Notes: generated by a model from the sequence alone, not told the origin. A DNA stretch of 64,000 nucleotides from Pedobacter endophyticus (GCF_015679185.1 NZ_CP064939.1:2542001-2606000); one strand, 5' to 3'; shown: positions 44,071-53,813, numbered from the stretch's first letter. Numbers and translations are program-made.

Positions 44071-44107
44071 CAAACATTATTAATAAAAAATATTTCAGGA
44101 AAAATAG

Positions 44108-45049
44108 CTACTTCGCTTTCTCGAGTTTGTAATCTTTGTGCACAATCAAAAAACTCGCCCGTTCTTCTTTTTTGAAAGGGTAATCCCAATTGCCTTGATA
44201 GGTGATTTTTGTAGGGAGCTTATCTTCGCCGAAGTAGCCCATTTCAATGTTCATCTGCACATCGAAATCGAACAGCATGTTACTGTATTTCATGTCAACA
44301 TACCGGCCAAGGATGTTAAAGTTTCTTTTATCAAATATGGTAACTAGTTCCTTAATCATAATGCCGTCCTTTGTCCAGCTGCTCAAATCGGGTTTAACGG
44401 CAACTTTGAAACGATAAACGGGGATAGAATCCAAATAAGTTCCGCTGGTGAACGAGTAATCATAATACTGGCGCATATTGGCTGAAAATATTTCGGTTTT
44501 ACTGCCTATAAACGGAACTTTTACGGGGCGGCCAGGATTAAAAATAAGGGTTTTCAGCTTGTTTTTATAACTTTCGTTTGTACCTCCCTTGCCATCGCCC
44601 GCTGAAGCGTTGGGAACAAAATCGGTATTGTAGGCGTTCATAAAGATGTAATCGAACATTTCGATCGTGTACAACTGGTATTTGCCGTTCTTTTTGTAAA
44701 GGTTACCACTTTCTTCTTTTACCAGATATTCCATTTTATATTGGCCGGCATTATTGTGTCTGATCTTTCGATAAATTTTTCCGTCAACTTTATTCTTTTT
44801 GTCGTAGCTGTAAATGCGGTTTTCGGCAATAAAACTGTAGCGCTTCATATCGCGAAACGACTCGTAAAACGAGGTATCGTTAACCACCCTGTTAATGAAA
44901 GTTTCGATATTTAAGCGCTCGGCCTTAATGTTCACTACAGAATCGAGGGTAATGGTCTTTATTGTATCGGGGTTAAAACGTGGAATTTCCTGCCCGAAAC
45001 TGTTGTGAAACAGCGACGCGAATATTAAAAATGCTAGTATTTTTTTCAT
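44108..45049 (-). CDS. Secreted protein of unknown function
   Basis: A 313-residue protein with a signal peptide (NSFGQ). I do not recognise a family with certainty. The mature part is rich in aromatic and charged residues with repeated edge strands: RFIAE-like NRIYSYDKKNKVDGKIYRKI, GNLYKKNGKYQLYTIEMFDY, PVKVPFIGSKTEIFSANMRQ, LDSIPVYRFKVAVKPDLSSW, VTIFDKRNFNILGRYVDMKY and GEDKLPTKITYQGNWDYPF. The order resembles the region found in outer-membrane-associated carboxypeptidase-like proteins of Bacteroidota that follows a regulatory domain, but the regulatory domain is absent. It is monocistronic. Confidence 0.7.
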   Translation of the reverse strand: MKKILAFLIFASLFHNSFGQEIPRFNPDTIKTITLDSVVNIKAERLNIETFINRVVNDTSFYESFRDMKRYSFIAENRIYSYDKKNKVDGKIYRKIRHNNAGQYKMEYLVKEESGNLYKKNGKYQLYTIEMFDYIFMNAYNTDFVPNASAGDGKGGTNESYKNKLKTLIFNPGRPVKVPFIGSKTEIFSANMRQYYDYSFTSGTYLDSIPVYRFKVAVKPDLSSWTKDGIMIKELVTIFDKRNFNILGRYVDMKYSNMLFDFDVQMNIEMGYFGEDKLPTKITYQGNWDYPFKKEERASFLIVHKDYKLEKAK

Positions 45050-45174
45050 GCTTTATGGTATTGACAAAAACGGTGCCTGATTAAAGAAAGTGTAAGAAGG
45101 AGTAAAGTTCCTTGCGTTTTAATGGTAATCAGTTATGTATTTGATTTCCTCAGGCGACAAAGCGTTATCCATCT

Positions 45175-45335
45175 GGTCAACTTTACAACCTCATCCCCCT
45201 GCCCCCTTCAAAGGGGGAAATGGAATTGTGCCTTAAAAATTTTGACACCGCAAACGTTATGAGGTCAATGTTCTTTCAATTTCCCATTTACTTTCAAAGT
45301 TGCCGTCCCCCTTCGAAGGGGGTTGGGGGATGATA
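45175..45335. repeat. Two GC-rich CCCCCTTCGAAGGGGG elements
   Basis: At 45190-45225 CCCCCTGCCCCCTTCAAAGGGGGAAA and at 45305-45333 the near-inverse CCCCCTTCGAAGGGGGTTGG form hairpins whose cores are complementary to each other. A partial copy of the same GGGGGTTGGGGGAT sequence is found inside the thrB 5' end (60884-60897). Otherwise the 45050-45356 gap shows nothing. Confidence 0.75.
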
Positions 45336-45356
45336 ACCTTGCTTTTCTCGACTGTT

Positions 45357-46541
45357 TTAGTTCCCCAATTGCTTCAATGCAATAAAAGCCATCAATCCGG
45401 TCGATATCTTCAATGCATCCTCGTCCACATCAAATCTCGGCGTATGTACCGAATATTGGGTGTCTTTGGCTGCATTACCCGTCCCCAAACGGTAGAAACA
45501 GGCATCAGTTACTTGCGAATAGAAAGAAAAATCTTCTGCGGCCATCCAAATGTCAAGGTCGACGACGTTTTCTTTACCCAAGAAGTCTTCGGCAAATGAT
45601 CTGGCATTGGCGGTAAGCTTTTCTTCGTTGATTAAAAAAGGGTAGCCTTTATGGATGTCGAAATCACAGCTTCCGCCCATACTTTCAGCCATGCCTTCAG
45701 CCATTTTTTTCATCCTTTTATGTGCCTCCGCTCTCCAATCCTCGTCCAAGGTTCTGAAAGTGCCCTCAATTTTAACTTCGTTCGGAATAATGTTTGTTGC
45801 ACCATTTGCGGTTACTTTTCCAAAAGATAGTACCGACGGTAAACGGGGGTCGGCATTACGCGAAACGATTTGTTGCAACGCGACAATGATGTGTGATGCA
45901 ATTAATACGGGATCGACGTTTTGATGCGGCTGGGCACCATGACCGCCTTTTCCGGTTACGGTAACATAAAGTTCATCTGTTGATGCCATATAAATACCTG
46001 AACGAAAGCCAACTTTACCGGTTTCGATTAAAGGCATTACATGCTGGCCTACAATGTAATCGGGTTTCGGATTTTCGAGCACACCTTCTTTGATCATAAT
46101 GCTTGCGCCACCCGGAAGGAGCTCCTCGGCCGGTTGAAAAATCAACTTTACGGTGCCAGCAAAGTCATCTTTCATTTGGTTTAAAATATAAGCCGTTCCC
46201 AACAGCGATGAAGTATGTACATCGTGTCCACAGGCATGCATTACACCAGGTTTTTTCGAGGCGTACGGTTTGTCGTTTGCTTCGTGTATCGGCAAAGCAT
46301 CCATATCAGCACGCAAAGCGATCACTTTGTCTGACGGTTTATTGCCTTTAATTAAGCCTACAACGCCTGTGTTGGCGCAACTGGTAAATTCAATTCCCCA
46401 TTTGGTAAGCTTGTCCTTGATAAACAACGATGTCTCAAATTCCTTAAATGACAACTCTGGGTTGGCGTGTATATGATGGCGAAAGCCGACAACTTCTTCG
46501 TAAATAGAGGCGGCTAATTCTTGAATTTTATTTTTGATCAT
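45357..46541 (-). CDS. M20-family N-acyl-amino-acid amidohydrolase
   Basis: A 394-residue metal-dependent hydrolase of the M20D group (IAA-amino-acid hydrolase/hippuricase type). Metal-binding sites: HACGHDVHTSSLLGTA, the catalytic EE pair in FQPAEELLPGGA, IVGQHVMPLIETGKVG, and the C-terminal AEDFSFYSQVTDACFYRLGT. The lid domain (residues about 185-300) contains GKGGHGAQPHQNVDPVLIA. It hydrolyses N-acyl amino acids in the cytoplasm; substrate unknown. The 5' end overlaps the SPOR gene by 14 bases. Confidence 0.94.
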   Translation of the reverse strand: MIKNKIQELAASIYEEVVGFRHHIHANPELSFKEFETSLFIKDKLTKWGIEFTSCANTGVVGLIKGNKPSDKVIALRADMDALPIHEANDKPYASKKPGVMHACGHDVHTSSLLGTAYILNQMKDDFAGTVKLIFQPAEELLPGGASIMIKEGVLENPKPDYIVGQHVMPLIETGKVGFRSGIYMASTDELYVTVTGKGGHGAQPHQNVDPVLIASHIIVALQQIVSRNADPRLPSVLSFGKVTANGATNIIPNEVKIEGTFRTLDEDWRAEAHKRMKKMAEGMAESMGGSCDFDIHKGYPFLINEEKLTANARSFAEDFLGKENVVDLDIWMAAEDFSFYSQVTDACFYRLGTGNAAKDTQYSVHTPRFDVDEDALKISTGLMAFIALKQLGN

Positions 46542-46971
46542 CAGTTGTTGTGGTATCTAAAGTTGGTGCATTTATTTTTTCCCTAAAAATAAAAAGGGTG
46601 GGAAAAGTTGGCCTGATTTCGCTCATTAAGCGCTGTGCTTCCAATCGGGTTCTAAAATCGCCAACGCGAACGTAATAGTTCGGCTCTTTGTAAATAATAT
46701 AGGTATTTAATTTGGGATAGAGGCTTTTAAAATGCGCTTGCTGGTTGAAAACCTCTCGCCGATCGGACCCATAAAAAATCTGGACACGATAACCATATGA
46801 AGAAACAATCGGTTTGCCCACGCTAATTTCGCCTGTATTTCTGTACACCTCGGCACGTTTAGCTATTAAACTATCAATTAAAGGATCTTTTATAACGGTT
46901 ACTTTTCCTCTTTGTGCAAAAGATGTGGTAAACAAAAATAAGCTGAATATAAAAGTAAGTGTTATTTTCAT
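46528..46971 (-). CDS. SPOR-domain protein
   Basis: A 147-residue exported protein with a signal peptide (TSFAQ). The C-terminal half is a SPOR domain, which binds denuded peptidoglycan glycan strands: SYGYRVQIFYGSDRREVFNQ, KSLYPKLNTYIIYKEPNYYV and RVGDFRTRLEAQRLMSEI. SPOR proteins often locate to the division septum. It is translationally coupled to the M20 hydrolase by a 14-base overlap. Confidence 0.92.
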   Translation of the reverse strand: MKITLTFIFSLFLFTTSFAQRGKVTVIKDPLIDSLIAKRAEVYRNTGEISVGKPIVSSYGYRVQIFYGSDRREVFNQQAHFKSLYPKLNTYIIYKEPNYYVRVGDFRTRLEAQRLMSEIRPTFPTLFIFREKINAPTLDTTTTDDQK

Positions 46972-47011
46972 GTGTAATAAACCTCGGCGAGTCGCAATTT
47001 GTTTACAAAAC

Positions 47012-47045
47012 AGAATGCCGAACTTGTTGCAAAATTCGGCATTCT
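47012..47045. terminator. Stem-loop AGAATGCCGAA / TTCGGCATTCT
   Basis: An 11-bp perfect stem with a 12-base loop, between the SPOR promoter region and the truncated PIN gene. Confidence 0.5.
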
Positions 47046-47144
47046 TTATGGGTTGTGCAAATGGTAAGATTTATGTAAGATCGGTGATTTATCAGGCTGA
47101 GCGTATCGGCTACGTTTAAGACAAAATCGAAGCTTCGTGCAATT

Positions 47145-47169
47145 GCCCTTCGACTCCGCTCAGGGTGAC
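47145..47169 (-). repeat. Single GTCA hairpin (stem CCCT/AGGG) next to the truncated PIN gene
   Basis: Reverse-oriented GTCACCCTGAGCG copy; a decayed partner TCAGGCTGAGCGTATCG lies at 47092. The truncated PIN frame stops 40 bases away at 47209. Confidence 0.85.
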
Positions 47170-47208
47170 ATTTGCTAGGGCATTTTATGATTTACACACC
47201 GCTAGTTA

Positions 47209-47337
47209 CTAATGAAGGGATGCCAAAATAAGCTCTTCATCAATTAAATCAGCGACTTTGTAGTGTACTGCTGGCGGAAGTAATAAACCAATGTACTCTA
47301 TTAATGTGTTGGAATCAATTAAATATCTCTTTCCCAT
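47209..47337 (-). pseudogene. Truncated VapC-like PIN toxin
   Basis: A 42-codon N-terminal fragment: MGKRYLIDSNTLIEYIG, then LLPPAVHYKVADLIDEELI, which carries the first Asp and Asn of a PIN domain and stops early. Full PIN toxins are about 125-140 residues; the catalytic acids after residue 40 are missing. The start overlaps the antitoxin 3' end by 19 bases as in an ordinary VapBC operon. Confidence 0.7.
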
Positions 47338-47522
47338 TCTCGACGACTTCGTTCTACATCCAACAGAAGTTGTTTGGCAGTTTCCTTAGAAATAATGCCG
47401 GCAAAGCTCGACGGCTTTTTGGAAGGCACCTCGTCTGTTAAGATGGTAACTCCAAATTCCTGAAGAATTTGTTTGACCATTGAGCTTTTCTCATCCGGAA
47501 TTTGTATGGTTAATGTTTCCAT
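47319..47522 (-). CDS. VapB-like antitoxin of the truncated pair
   Basis: A 67-residue protein: METLTIQIPDEKSSMVKQIL is the N-terminal strand-helix, followed by a linker with Pro, Lys and Ser and an acidic C-terminal helix (LLLDVERSRREWERDI). The type is common in Bacteroidota before PIN toxins of the VapC class. Since the toxin is truncated, the antitoxin is probably an orphan. A promoter with TTTG (47555-47558), 20 bases, and TATTTTTG (47527-47534) ends 4 bases before the ATG. Confidence 0.75.
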   Translation of the reverse strand: METLTIQIPDEKSSMVKQILQEFGVTILTDEVPSKKPSSFAGIISKETAKQLLLDVERSRREWERDI

Positions 47523-47526
47523 ATAT

Positions 47527-47558
47527 CAAAAATACTAAATTAACTTAACAACAACAAA
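47527..47558 (-). promoter_or_regulatory. Promoter of the VapB-like gene, leaderless arrangement
   Basis: TTTG, 20-base spacing and TATTTTTG match the Bacteroidota consensus. The box ends 4 bases before the ATG, so the mRNA should begin at the start codon. Confidence 0.6.
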
Positions 47559-47585
47559 GCCGAACTTCATTCGAAATTCGGCTTT
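47556..47585. terminator. Stem-loop AAAGCCGAA / TTCGGCTTT
   Basis: A 9-bp stem between the PEGA-lipoprotein gene and the VapB-like promoter; T-rich on both sides, so it may stop transcripts in either direction. Confidence 0.6.
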
Positions 47586-47591
47586 TTGACT

Positions 47592-47720
47592 CGATAACCT
47601 GAGTTCGATTATGCGCTATTTTTGCATTAAGATCCTCAGTCAAGCTGAGGATGACGACAGGTCATGGTAAATAGCCAATACAACCCAGAACAGGCTTTAT
47701 TAACCGAACTCAGGTTCATA
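47592..47720. repeat. GAACTCAGGTT inverted pair enclosing a GTCA hairpin
   Basis: AACCTGAGTTCGATTATGCG (47597-) and TATTAACCGAACTCAGGTTC (47699-) enclose a reverse hairpin at 47631-47655 with the long stem ATCCTCAG/CTGAGGAT. The copy at 27450 shares the outer motif. Confidence 0.75.
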
Positions 47721-47732
47721 GATTATTGGAGT

Positions 47733-48103
47733 CTATTTCTTCGCGTCAAGTGTAAATTCATAAACCTTTGGATCATACTTCATCATCGCCCCGGTTGCGG
47801 CGTCGATGCCCCAGCCCAGTAGGCCGAAAAAGTTTAAAACAGCAACGGCATTGAATGTGGTGGTGGGTTGCATGGTTTTTGTTTCATAACCATCTAACTT
47901 CAGGGTTAAAGTTTGTCCGGTAAATCCCTTCTTCAAAGAAACGGCCATCGGTGTTTTACCCACCTTTACGCCATCAACTTCGATATCGGCAGCTGGTGGA
48001 TTTGAGTTGATTTGAACATTCTGCCTCGTTCCGGTAAAATTGTGGCGCAGCTCGAAAGTAATAGTGCTGCAGACAGCGCTACAACGTTAAAAATTCTCTT
48101 CAT
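47733..48103 (-). pseudogene. PEGA-domain lipoprotein broken by a one-base frameshift
   Basis: The first 24 codons from ATG 48103 give a lipoprotein signal (MKRIFNVVALSAALLLSSC) and then run out of frame. From about 48035 the protein continues in another frame with TGTRQNVQINSNPPAADIEV, DGVKVGKTPMAVSLKKGFTG, QTLTLKLDGYETKTMQ and a C-terminal hydrophobic turn. One T is missing in the run of four (48036-48039 on the plus strand); restoring it joins ATIF to TGTRQ in a 123-residue lipoprotein. The PEGA repeat is a surface-protein fold. It may be a real pseudogene or a sequencing slip. Confidence 0.75.
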
Positions 48104-48331
48104 TTGTTTGTGTGTTTATTATTTCTCCCTACTCTAAAGGCTTTTCGGTTACGCCCTGTTTGTGGTTTTTCAGCTCCATTATCATAAAAAATCAATCGAA
48201 AAAAACCGCATGGCAATTCCCTGATCGACTTTTTGACTTACAATAAAACTTAGGGAGTATTTTTAAACAGCCTGAGAATTTAGGCGTTTCAGGAGATAAA
48301 ATTAAAACTTACAATTAAAAATTTAGTTAAA

Positions 48332-48362
48332 CAAAAAAGGTTTTGGCAAAAGCCAAAACCTT
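48332..48362 (-). terminator. secA terminator
   Basis: On the minus strand AAGGTTTTGGC, loop TTTT, GCCAAAACCTT, then TTTTTTGT: a perfect 11-bp stem with a T-tract. The rest of the 48104-48386 gap shows nothing definite. Confidence 0.85.
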
Positions 48363-48386
48363 GATAATGTGTTCATTATTTAATTA

Positions 48387-51300
48387 TTAGATATGAGCGC
48401 CGTGGCAGTTTTTAAACTTTTTGCCACTTCCGCAAGGGCAAGGCTCGTTACGCCCTACGGTTGCTTCTTTGCGAATTGGTTGTTGCGGAACAGGCTCTCT
48501 CGTGTCGCTAAACTCCATACCTGGTTCTTCATGCCCAAATTCTTGCTTTGTGGTCTGCAATTTAGGCTGTTTAACTGGTGCCGGTGCTGCTCTCACATCA
48601 TCAGCTTCTTGCTGTACGGGAATGCCTCCTTTGTACAAGAAACTCACCACTTCTTTATTTACGGCATTTAGCATGTTTTTGAATAAGCTAAAAGCTTCCA
48701 TTTTATAAATTACCAATGGGTCTTTTTGTTCGTAAACCGCGTTTTGAACCGATTGTTTTAAATCGTCCATTTCGCGTAAGTGCTCTTTCCAGCTGTCGTC
48801 AATTAAAGCGAGTACAATTGTTTTTTCGAATGCACGAACAACTTCTTTGCCCTTGTTCTCAATTGCCTTTTTCAAATCAACAGCTACTTGTATTCCGCGA
48901 ATGCCATCGGTAAACGGAACCACAATTTGTTCAATATGTTGTCCGCGTTCTTCGTAAACCTGTGTTAAAACCGGCAACGATTGTTGAATAATGGCTTCTG
49001 ATTTACGCGTATAAAATGCTTCTGCTTCCTCAAACAACTTTTCGGTCAGCGTGGTAATATTCGTCGAAGCGAATTCCTTTTCGGTAATTTGTGTATCTAA
49101 AGAAAAGTTTTTGATTACTTCTAACTTAAAGCCGTCGTAATTTGCTTCTTCTTTGTATTCAGTTACAATGTCTTCTGCAACATCAAAAACCATGTTGTTC
49201 ATATCAACATCCAAACGCTCGCCGAATAAAGCATTTTTACGCTTAGCGTAGATTACGGTACGTTGGGAGTTCATCACATCATCGTACTCCAACAAGCGTT
49301 TACGAATACCAAAGTTGTTTTCTTCTACTTTCTTTTGGGCACGCTCGATAGATTTTGTAATCATTGAGTGCTGGATTACTTCACCTTCTTCAATACCCAT
49401 ACGCACCATAACGCTCGAGATACGCTCTGAGCCAAATAAACGCATTAAGTTATCTTCAAGCGAAACGAAGAATTGAGATGAACCGGGATCGCCCTGACGA
49501 CCGGCACGACCGCGCAACTGCCTGTCTACACGACGTGATTCGTGACGCTCGGTACCTACAATAGCCAAACCACCGGCTTCTTTAACGCCTGCACCCAACT
49601 TAATATCGGTACCACGACCGGCCATGTTGGTGGCGATAGTTACGGTACCTGCCTGACCAGCTTCGGCCACAATATCGGCCTCTTTCTGGTGCATCTTCGC
49701 GTTTAATACGTTGTGTTTAATTCCACGGAGCTTAAGCATACGGCTTAACAACTCTGAAATTTCTACTGAGGTGGTACCTACCAACACCGGACGACCAGCC
49801 CTTGGCTGTACCTGACCAGTTTCGGGATTTAGGGCAGGGATTAATGCGCCCTTGCTATCTAATTTAGGTACTGCCCTGCCCGTTGCATCATATCTAACTA
49901 CTGGCTTTCCATCTTTTTGTTTAACATTACCATCCTTATCAAGCTCGTATTCGGTTTCGTAATGTGAATATGGGAAAACCAGGAACTGAATTTCGGATGC
50001 CACGGCGTTATACTTTTCGCGAACGGTACGGTAAACGTAATCTTGATGATCTTGTCGCGAAATGACCCTATTTGTCGGAATCTCAACAACATCTAATTTA
50101 TAAATCGACCAAAACTCACCTGCTTCTGTTGTTGCAGTACCCGTCATACCGCAAAGCTTGTGGTACATACGGAAATAGTTTTGCAAGGTTACTGTTGCAT
50201 ACGTTTGGGTAGCATCTTCAACCTTAACGTTTTCTTTTGCCTCAATTGCCTGGTGCAAGCCATCTGAGTAACGGCGGCCATCCATGATCCGGCCTGTTTG
50301 TTCATCAACAATTTTGATTTTGCCTTCATCAACAATATATTCTACATCGTTTTCGAACAAAGTATAGGCTTTTAATAATTGGTTAACTGAGTGAATGCGC
50401 TCTGCCTTAACTGAATAATCACGCATTAAAGCATCTTTTTGAACCACTTTTTCATCCAGCGGCAAGCTCGATTTCTCTAATTCCGCAATCTCGGTACCAA
50501 CATCGGGCAGTACAAAAAAGTGAGGATCTTCTCCGGATTGGGTAATCAACTCAATACCTTTTTCGGTTAATTCTACCTGATTATTTTTTTCGTCGATGTA
50601 AAAGAAGAGTTCAGAATCTACCTTCGGCATGTTCTTAGACTGATCGGCCATGTAATGATTCTCTGTTTTTAACAACAGACCACGCACGCCGGTTTCGCTC
50701 AAGAACTTGATTAAGGCTTTGTTTTTTGGCAAGCCACGATAAGCACGCAATAAGGCCAAACCACCCTCGCCTTCTTCGGTTCCGGTGTTGCCTGCATTAA
50801 TCAATTTTTTCGCTTCGTTTAAAGCCGAAGAAACGTATGCTTTTTGCGCATTTACCAGGCACTCAATACGCGGCTTTAGCTCATAAAATTCGTGCTGATC
50901 GCCATGCGGAATCGGTCCAGAAATAATTAATGGTGTACGTGCATCATCAATTAATACTGAATCGACCTCATCGACCATGGCAAAATGCAACTTGCGTTGT
51001 ACCAGTTGGTCTGGGGTCTGCGACATATTGTCACGCAGGTAATCGAAACCGAATTCATTATTGGTTCCGTAGGTGATATCTGCCGCGTAGGCTCTTCTTC
51101 TCTCTTCCGAATTTGGCTCGTGCTTATCAATACAATCTACACTTAAACAATGAAACTCGAATAAGGGTCCGTTCCACTCACTATCCCTGCGGGCAAGGTA
51201 ATCGTTCACCGTAACAATGTGTACGCCCTGGCCTGCAAGTGCATTTAAATAAGCCGGTAATGTACTCACCAATGTTTTACCCTCACCTGTGGCCATTTCG

Positions 51301-51863
51301 GCAATTTTACCGCTGTGCAATACAATACCACCAATTAACTGTACATCGTAATGCACCATGTTCCACACCACTTCTGTTCCGGCGGCATCCCATCTGTTGG
51401 CCCATTGTGCCTTATCGCCAACAATTTTTACATTGCTTTTGCGGGCAGCATAGTCTTTATCAAATTGTGTAGCGGTAACTTCCAAATAATCGTTTTCGCT
51501 TAAACGACGTGAAGTTTCCTTAACTACTGCAAAAGCCTCCGGAAGAATTTCCAAAAGCACTTTCTCTAATTCCGCATCGCGATCTTTACCTAAAGCATCA
51601 ACCTGATCGTAAATTGCTGTTTTTTGGTGCAGATCTAACTCATCGCTCTCGGCCTCGGTTTTTAAAGCCGAAATCCTGCCATCGATATCTGTTAAAAAAC
51701 TCGAAATCCTATCTTTAAATTCTATTGTTTTAGCACGCAGTTCATCATTGCTTATCGATGCCAACTTTGCGTACTCTTCATTTATTTTGATAACCATCGG
51801 CTGGATGGTTTTTATATCTCTTTCTGATTTACTTCCGAAAATCTTCGCTAAAAATCCTAACAT
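48387..51863 (-). CDS. secA: Preprotein translocase ATPase SecA
   Basis: The 1158-residue motor of Sec-dependent export, which works at the inner-membrane SecYEG channel. Seen: Walker A GEGKT (193-197) after the Q motif, the DEAD-like [20 protein letters not shown], the [17 protein letters not shown] helicase motif, [20 protein letters not shown], and the C-terminal zinc motif [14 protein letters not shown]. It is about 250 residues longer than E. coli SecA (901). Extra segments are visible at about residues 335-425 and 625-700 and seem to be usual in this phylum. Followed by a good terminator. Confidence 0.98.
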   Translation of the reverse strand: MLGFLAKIFGSKSERDIKTIQPMVIKINEEYAKLASISNDELRAKTIEFKDRISSFLTDIDGRISALKTEAESDELDLHQKTAIYDQVDALGKDRDAELEKVLLEILPEAFAVVKETSRRLSENDYLEVTATQFDKDYAARKSNVKIVGDKAQWANRWDAAGTEVVWNMVHYDVQLIGGIVLHSGKIAEMATGEGKTLVSTLPAYLNALAGQGVHIVTVNDYLARRDSEWNGPLFEFHCLSVDCIDKHEPNSEERRRAYAADITYGTNNEFGFDYLRDNMSQTPDQLVQRKLHFAMVDEVDSVLIDDARTPLIISGPIPHGDQHEFYELKPRIECLVNAQKAYVSSALNEAKKLINAGNTGTEEGEGGLALLRAYRGLPKNKALIKFLSETGVRGLLLKTENHYMADQSKNMPKVDSELFFYIDEKNNQVELTEKGIELITQSGEDPHFFVLPDVGTEIAELEKSSLPLDEKVVQKDALMRDYSVKAERIHSVNQLLKAYTLFENDVEYIVDEGKIKIVDEQTGRIMDGRRYSDGLHQAIEAKENVKVEDATQTYATVTLQNYFRMYHKLCGMTGTATTEAGEFWSIYKLDVVEIPTNRVISRQDHQDYVYRTVREKYNAVASEIQFLVFPYSHYETEYELDKDGNVKQKDGKPVVRYDATGRAVPKLDSKGALIPALNPETGQVQPRAGRPVLVGTTSVEISELLSRMLKLRGIKHNVLNAKMHQKEADIVAEAGQAGTVTIATNMAGRGTDIKLGAGVKEAGGLAIVGTERHESRRVDRQLRGRAGRQGDPGSSQFFVSLEDNLMRLFGSERISSVMVRMGIEEGEVIQHSMITKSIERAQKKVEENNFGIRKRLLEYDDVMNSQRTVIYAKRKNALFGERLDVDMNNMVFDVAEDIVTEYKEEANYDGFKLEVIKNFSLDTQITEKEFASTNITTLTEKLFEEAEAFYTRKSEAIIQQSLPVLTQVYEERGQHIEQIVVPFTDGIRGIQVAVDLKKAIENKGKEVVRAFEKTIVLALIDDSWKEHLREMDDLKQSVQNAVYEQKDPLVIYKMEAFSLFKNMLNAVNKEVVSFLYKGGIPVQQEADDVRAAPAPVKQPKLQTTKQEFGHEEPGMEFSDTREPVPQQPIRKEATVGRNEPCPCGSGKKFKNCHGAHI

Positions 51864-51995
51864 TATATATTCGTATTGTATTTTAAAAAACTGTATGTTA
51901 CAACAACTAAGCCACTGCTTTTTTGTAAGTCAGTTTGGCAGTTGTGGTTAAAAAAATAGGCGCTAATTGTACTGTAAAGAAATTGGGAGAAAGTG

Positions 51996-52295
51996 TTATG
52001 GACTGTTGTTTTTAGGCTTCCTTGTTACAGCCAAATCAACAATAACCTGATTTGCCCGGCCGTACTTTATGCTTTTTAACTGTGGCTGAGTGCCCGCTAA
52101 AGCAAAATTTGTAGCCGATAAAAAATAAGAATCTGGGTGCTCTTTAAACTGAACGGCCGTTTCGTCGGCTGCGTTGATACTGATCCTGTGCTCTTTACAA
52201 TATTCGTGCAATATCCTTAGCCCCTCAACACGTTCGGCGTTGGCCAAATGCGTTAAGCTAAAAAGTACAAATGATATGGTAACGAGGTGTTTCAT
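51996..52295 (-). CDS. Small secreted protein, unknown
   Basis: A 99-residue protein with a signal peptide (LANAE). The mature part has one Cys and a pattern HEYCKEHRISINAADETAVQ, then FKEHPDSYFLSATNFALAGT, and a Lys-rich C-terminus. No family is recognised. It lies upstream of secA on the same strand after a 130-base gap and has no obvious partner. The frame is open 4 codons upstream, but the ATG before KHLVTIS starts the signal sequence. Confidence 0.55.
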   Translation of the reverse strand: MKHLVTISFVLFSLTHLANAERVEGLRILHEYCKEHRISINAADETAVQFKEHPDSYFLSATNFALAGTQPQLKSIKYGRANQVIVDLAVTRKPKNNSP

Positions 52296-52563
52296 TAATA
52301 GCGGCAAAGCTAGTTTTATTCTTTTATAAAACGAAATTTCGTACTTGCTAAAAGTTACTGGCGGTTAATTGTTTGATCTTCAAATTGTTTAATTGTTAGA
52401 ATGGCGTATCTGTTTAATTGTTTAAATGGGTAAATTGCAGACCACACTATCGATAATCGATTGTTAGTTGAGCAGGCTAAGCGTAAGGCCAACGAAATGC
52501 TTTTAGTAGGCTTGAAACTGTCGCATTTTATTGATATTTACCGATCCAAAATATTGAGTGATT

Positions 52564-53250
52564 ATGATAAGTACATCCGGGAAAGTATTTTCGGCCGATC
52601 AGCGTGGCCTAACCGAAACGTCTGTTTTAAAGCGATTCAGTACATTTAACTTCGAAAAGTTCAACAGCGAGCATACATTTCCTTTTGGCAATTTGTTTAT
52701 TTGCAACGATGAGTTTATAGTGGGCGGAAAGCTTGCCTTTTTCCTTTCGACAGAAGATTCTTACCAGCTGTTTTTCCCAATTACCGGCGGTTTAAATATT
52801 GTTCAGGGTAATAAGGAATGTGCTGTTGATACAGGCCAGGCGCAAGTGCTCAATCTTGGCAAAGGCGAGGTATTGGAAATCAGCAACCGAAATTTGACGG
52901 AGACAACAAACTACCTGCAAATTGGTATTAGAACGGATATGTTCCTGCTTCGTGCCAGCGAAATGTTGTTCAATTTTGATTTCGATGCAAACCAGAACAA
53001 ACTAATTGAGATTATTTCGCACCCGAAATTACCGTTTAAAGTGAGTGCAGGTATCTTTGCCGAAAGAAACCAAGAAATTTACAGGCTACAAAGCAAAGAG
53101 CGCAATTTTTTCTGCTTTGTTATTGCAGGCACGTTGGAAATTGAAGGCAGATTGATGCACGAAAGAGACGCTTTGGCGCTTTGGGATTTAGAAGAAGTAA
53201 AACTAGAAGCGTTAAGCAATAATGCAAGCGTGTTGATTTTGGAATTTTAA
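52564..53250 (+). CDS. Pirin-like bicupin without the metal-binding histidines
   Basis: A 228-residue protein of the pirin/YhaK shape. The N-terminal part has RGLTETSVLKRFSTFNFEKF and FGNLFICNDEFIVGGKLAFF, which matches pirin (ND..I.PG.GF) up to the point where pirins carry HPHxxxE for the metal. Here that place reads STEDSYQLFFPITGGL, so the metal site is missing. The C-terminal half is the quercetinase-type C-terminal cupin (LPFKVSAGIFAERNQEIYRL, FVIAGTLEIEGRLMHERDAL). It should be non-catalytic or use another chemistry. A GTG lies two codons upstream; the ATG is more likely. Confidence 0.78.
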   Translation: MISTSGKVFSADQRGLTETSVLKRFSTFNFEKFNSEHTFPFGNLFICNDEFIVGGKLAFFLSTEDSYQLFFPITGGLNIVQGNKECAVDTGQAQVLNLGKGEVLEISNRNLTETTNYLQIGIRTDMFLLRASEMLFNFDFDANQNKLIEIISHPKLPFKVSAGIFAERNQEIYRLQSKERNFFCFVIAGTLEIEGRLMHERDALALWDLEEVKLEALSNNASVLILEF

Positions 53251-53813
53251 CTTTGGGGTCGGATTGCAATCCTGACTCGTTTAGCACTGGATTTCAAATC
53301 CAGCATTAGTTAAGACGAGATTATAAATCTCGACCAGCATTAGCGGTTAGTGCTATTGGAAACAGATTTCTCGGCTGCGCTCGAAATGACGAATCCATTT
53401 AGTTTCATCCGCTAGTCTGGATTTGTAATCCTGAGTCCATTAGCTCTGGATTTTAAATCCAGCATTAGTTAAGACGAGATTATAAATCGACCAGCACTAG
53501 CGGTTAGTGCTATTTGGAAACAGATTTCTCGGCTGCGCTCGAAATGACGAATCCATTTAGTTTCATCCGCTAGTCTGGATTTTAAATCCAGCATTAGTTA
53601 AGACGAGATTATAAATCTCGTTCAGCATTAGCGGTTAGTGCTTTTTGGAAACAGATTTCTCGGCTGCGCTCGAAATGACGAATCCATTCAAGACCTCTGT
53701 CATTTCAGACGACGCAGGAAGGAAACTTGCTAGTCTGCCTGCCCGTCCGGTCAGGGGCTCAAAATGACGATTCCGCTTGAGATTGCAAATTATTTTCTTT
53801 CGAAGCTAGCGGA
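53251..53813. repeat. Three tandem copies of a 130-base repeat unit
   Basis: Units begin with CTGGATTTCAAATCCAG-like hairpins at 53286, 53446 and 53575, continue through a CGAGATTATAAATCTCG hairpin and GCATTAGCGGTTAGTGC, then end with a GTCATTTCGAGC hairpin in reverse orientation (ATTTC/GAAAT). The second unit has lost four bases of the middle hairpin and the third ends in a decayed GTCATTTCAGACGACGC piece. No gene is seen. Confidence 0.9.

Noticed and set aside
52461..52649. A 62-codon frame before the pirin-like gene
   Set aside because: It has no ATG (starts with TTG), overlaps the pirin gene in another frame, and shows no family pattern; a decayed fragment is possible.
53286..53690. Repeats with regular spacing as a CRISPR array
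   Set aside because: Units are about 130 bases and tandem with internal hairpins, no 30-base spacers, and no cas genes nearby.
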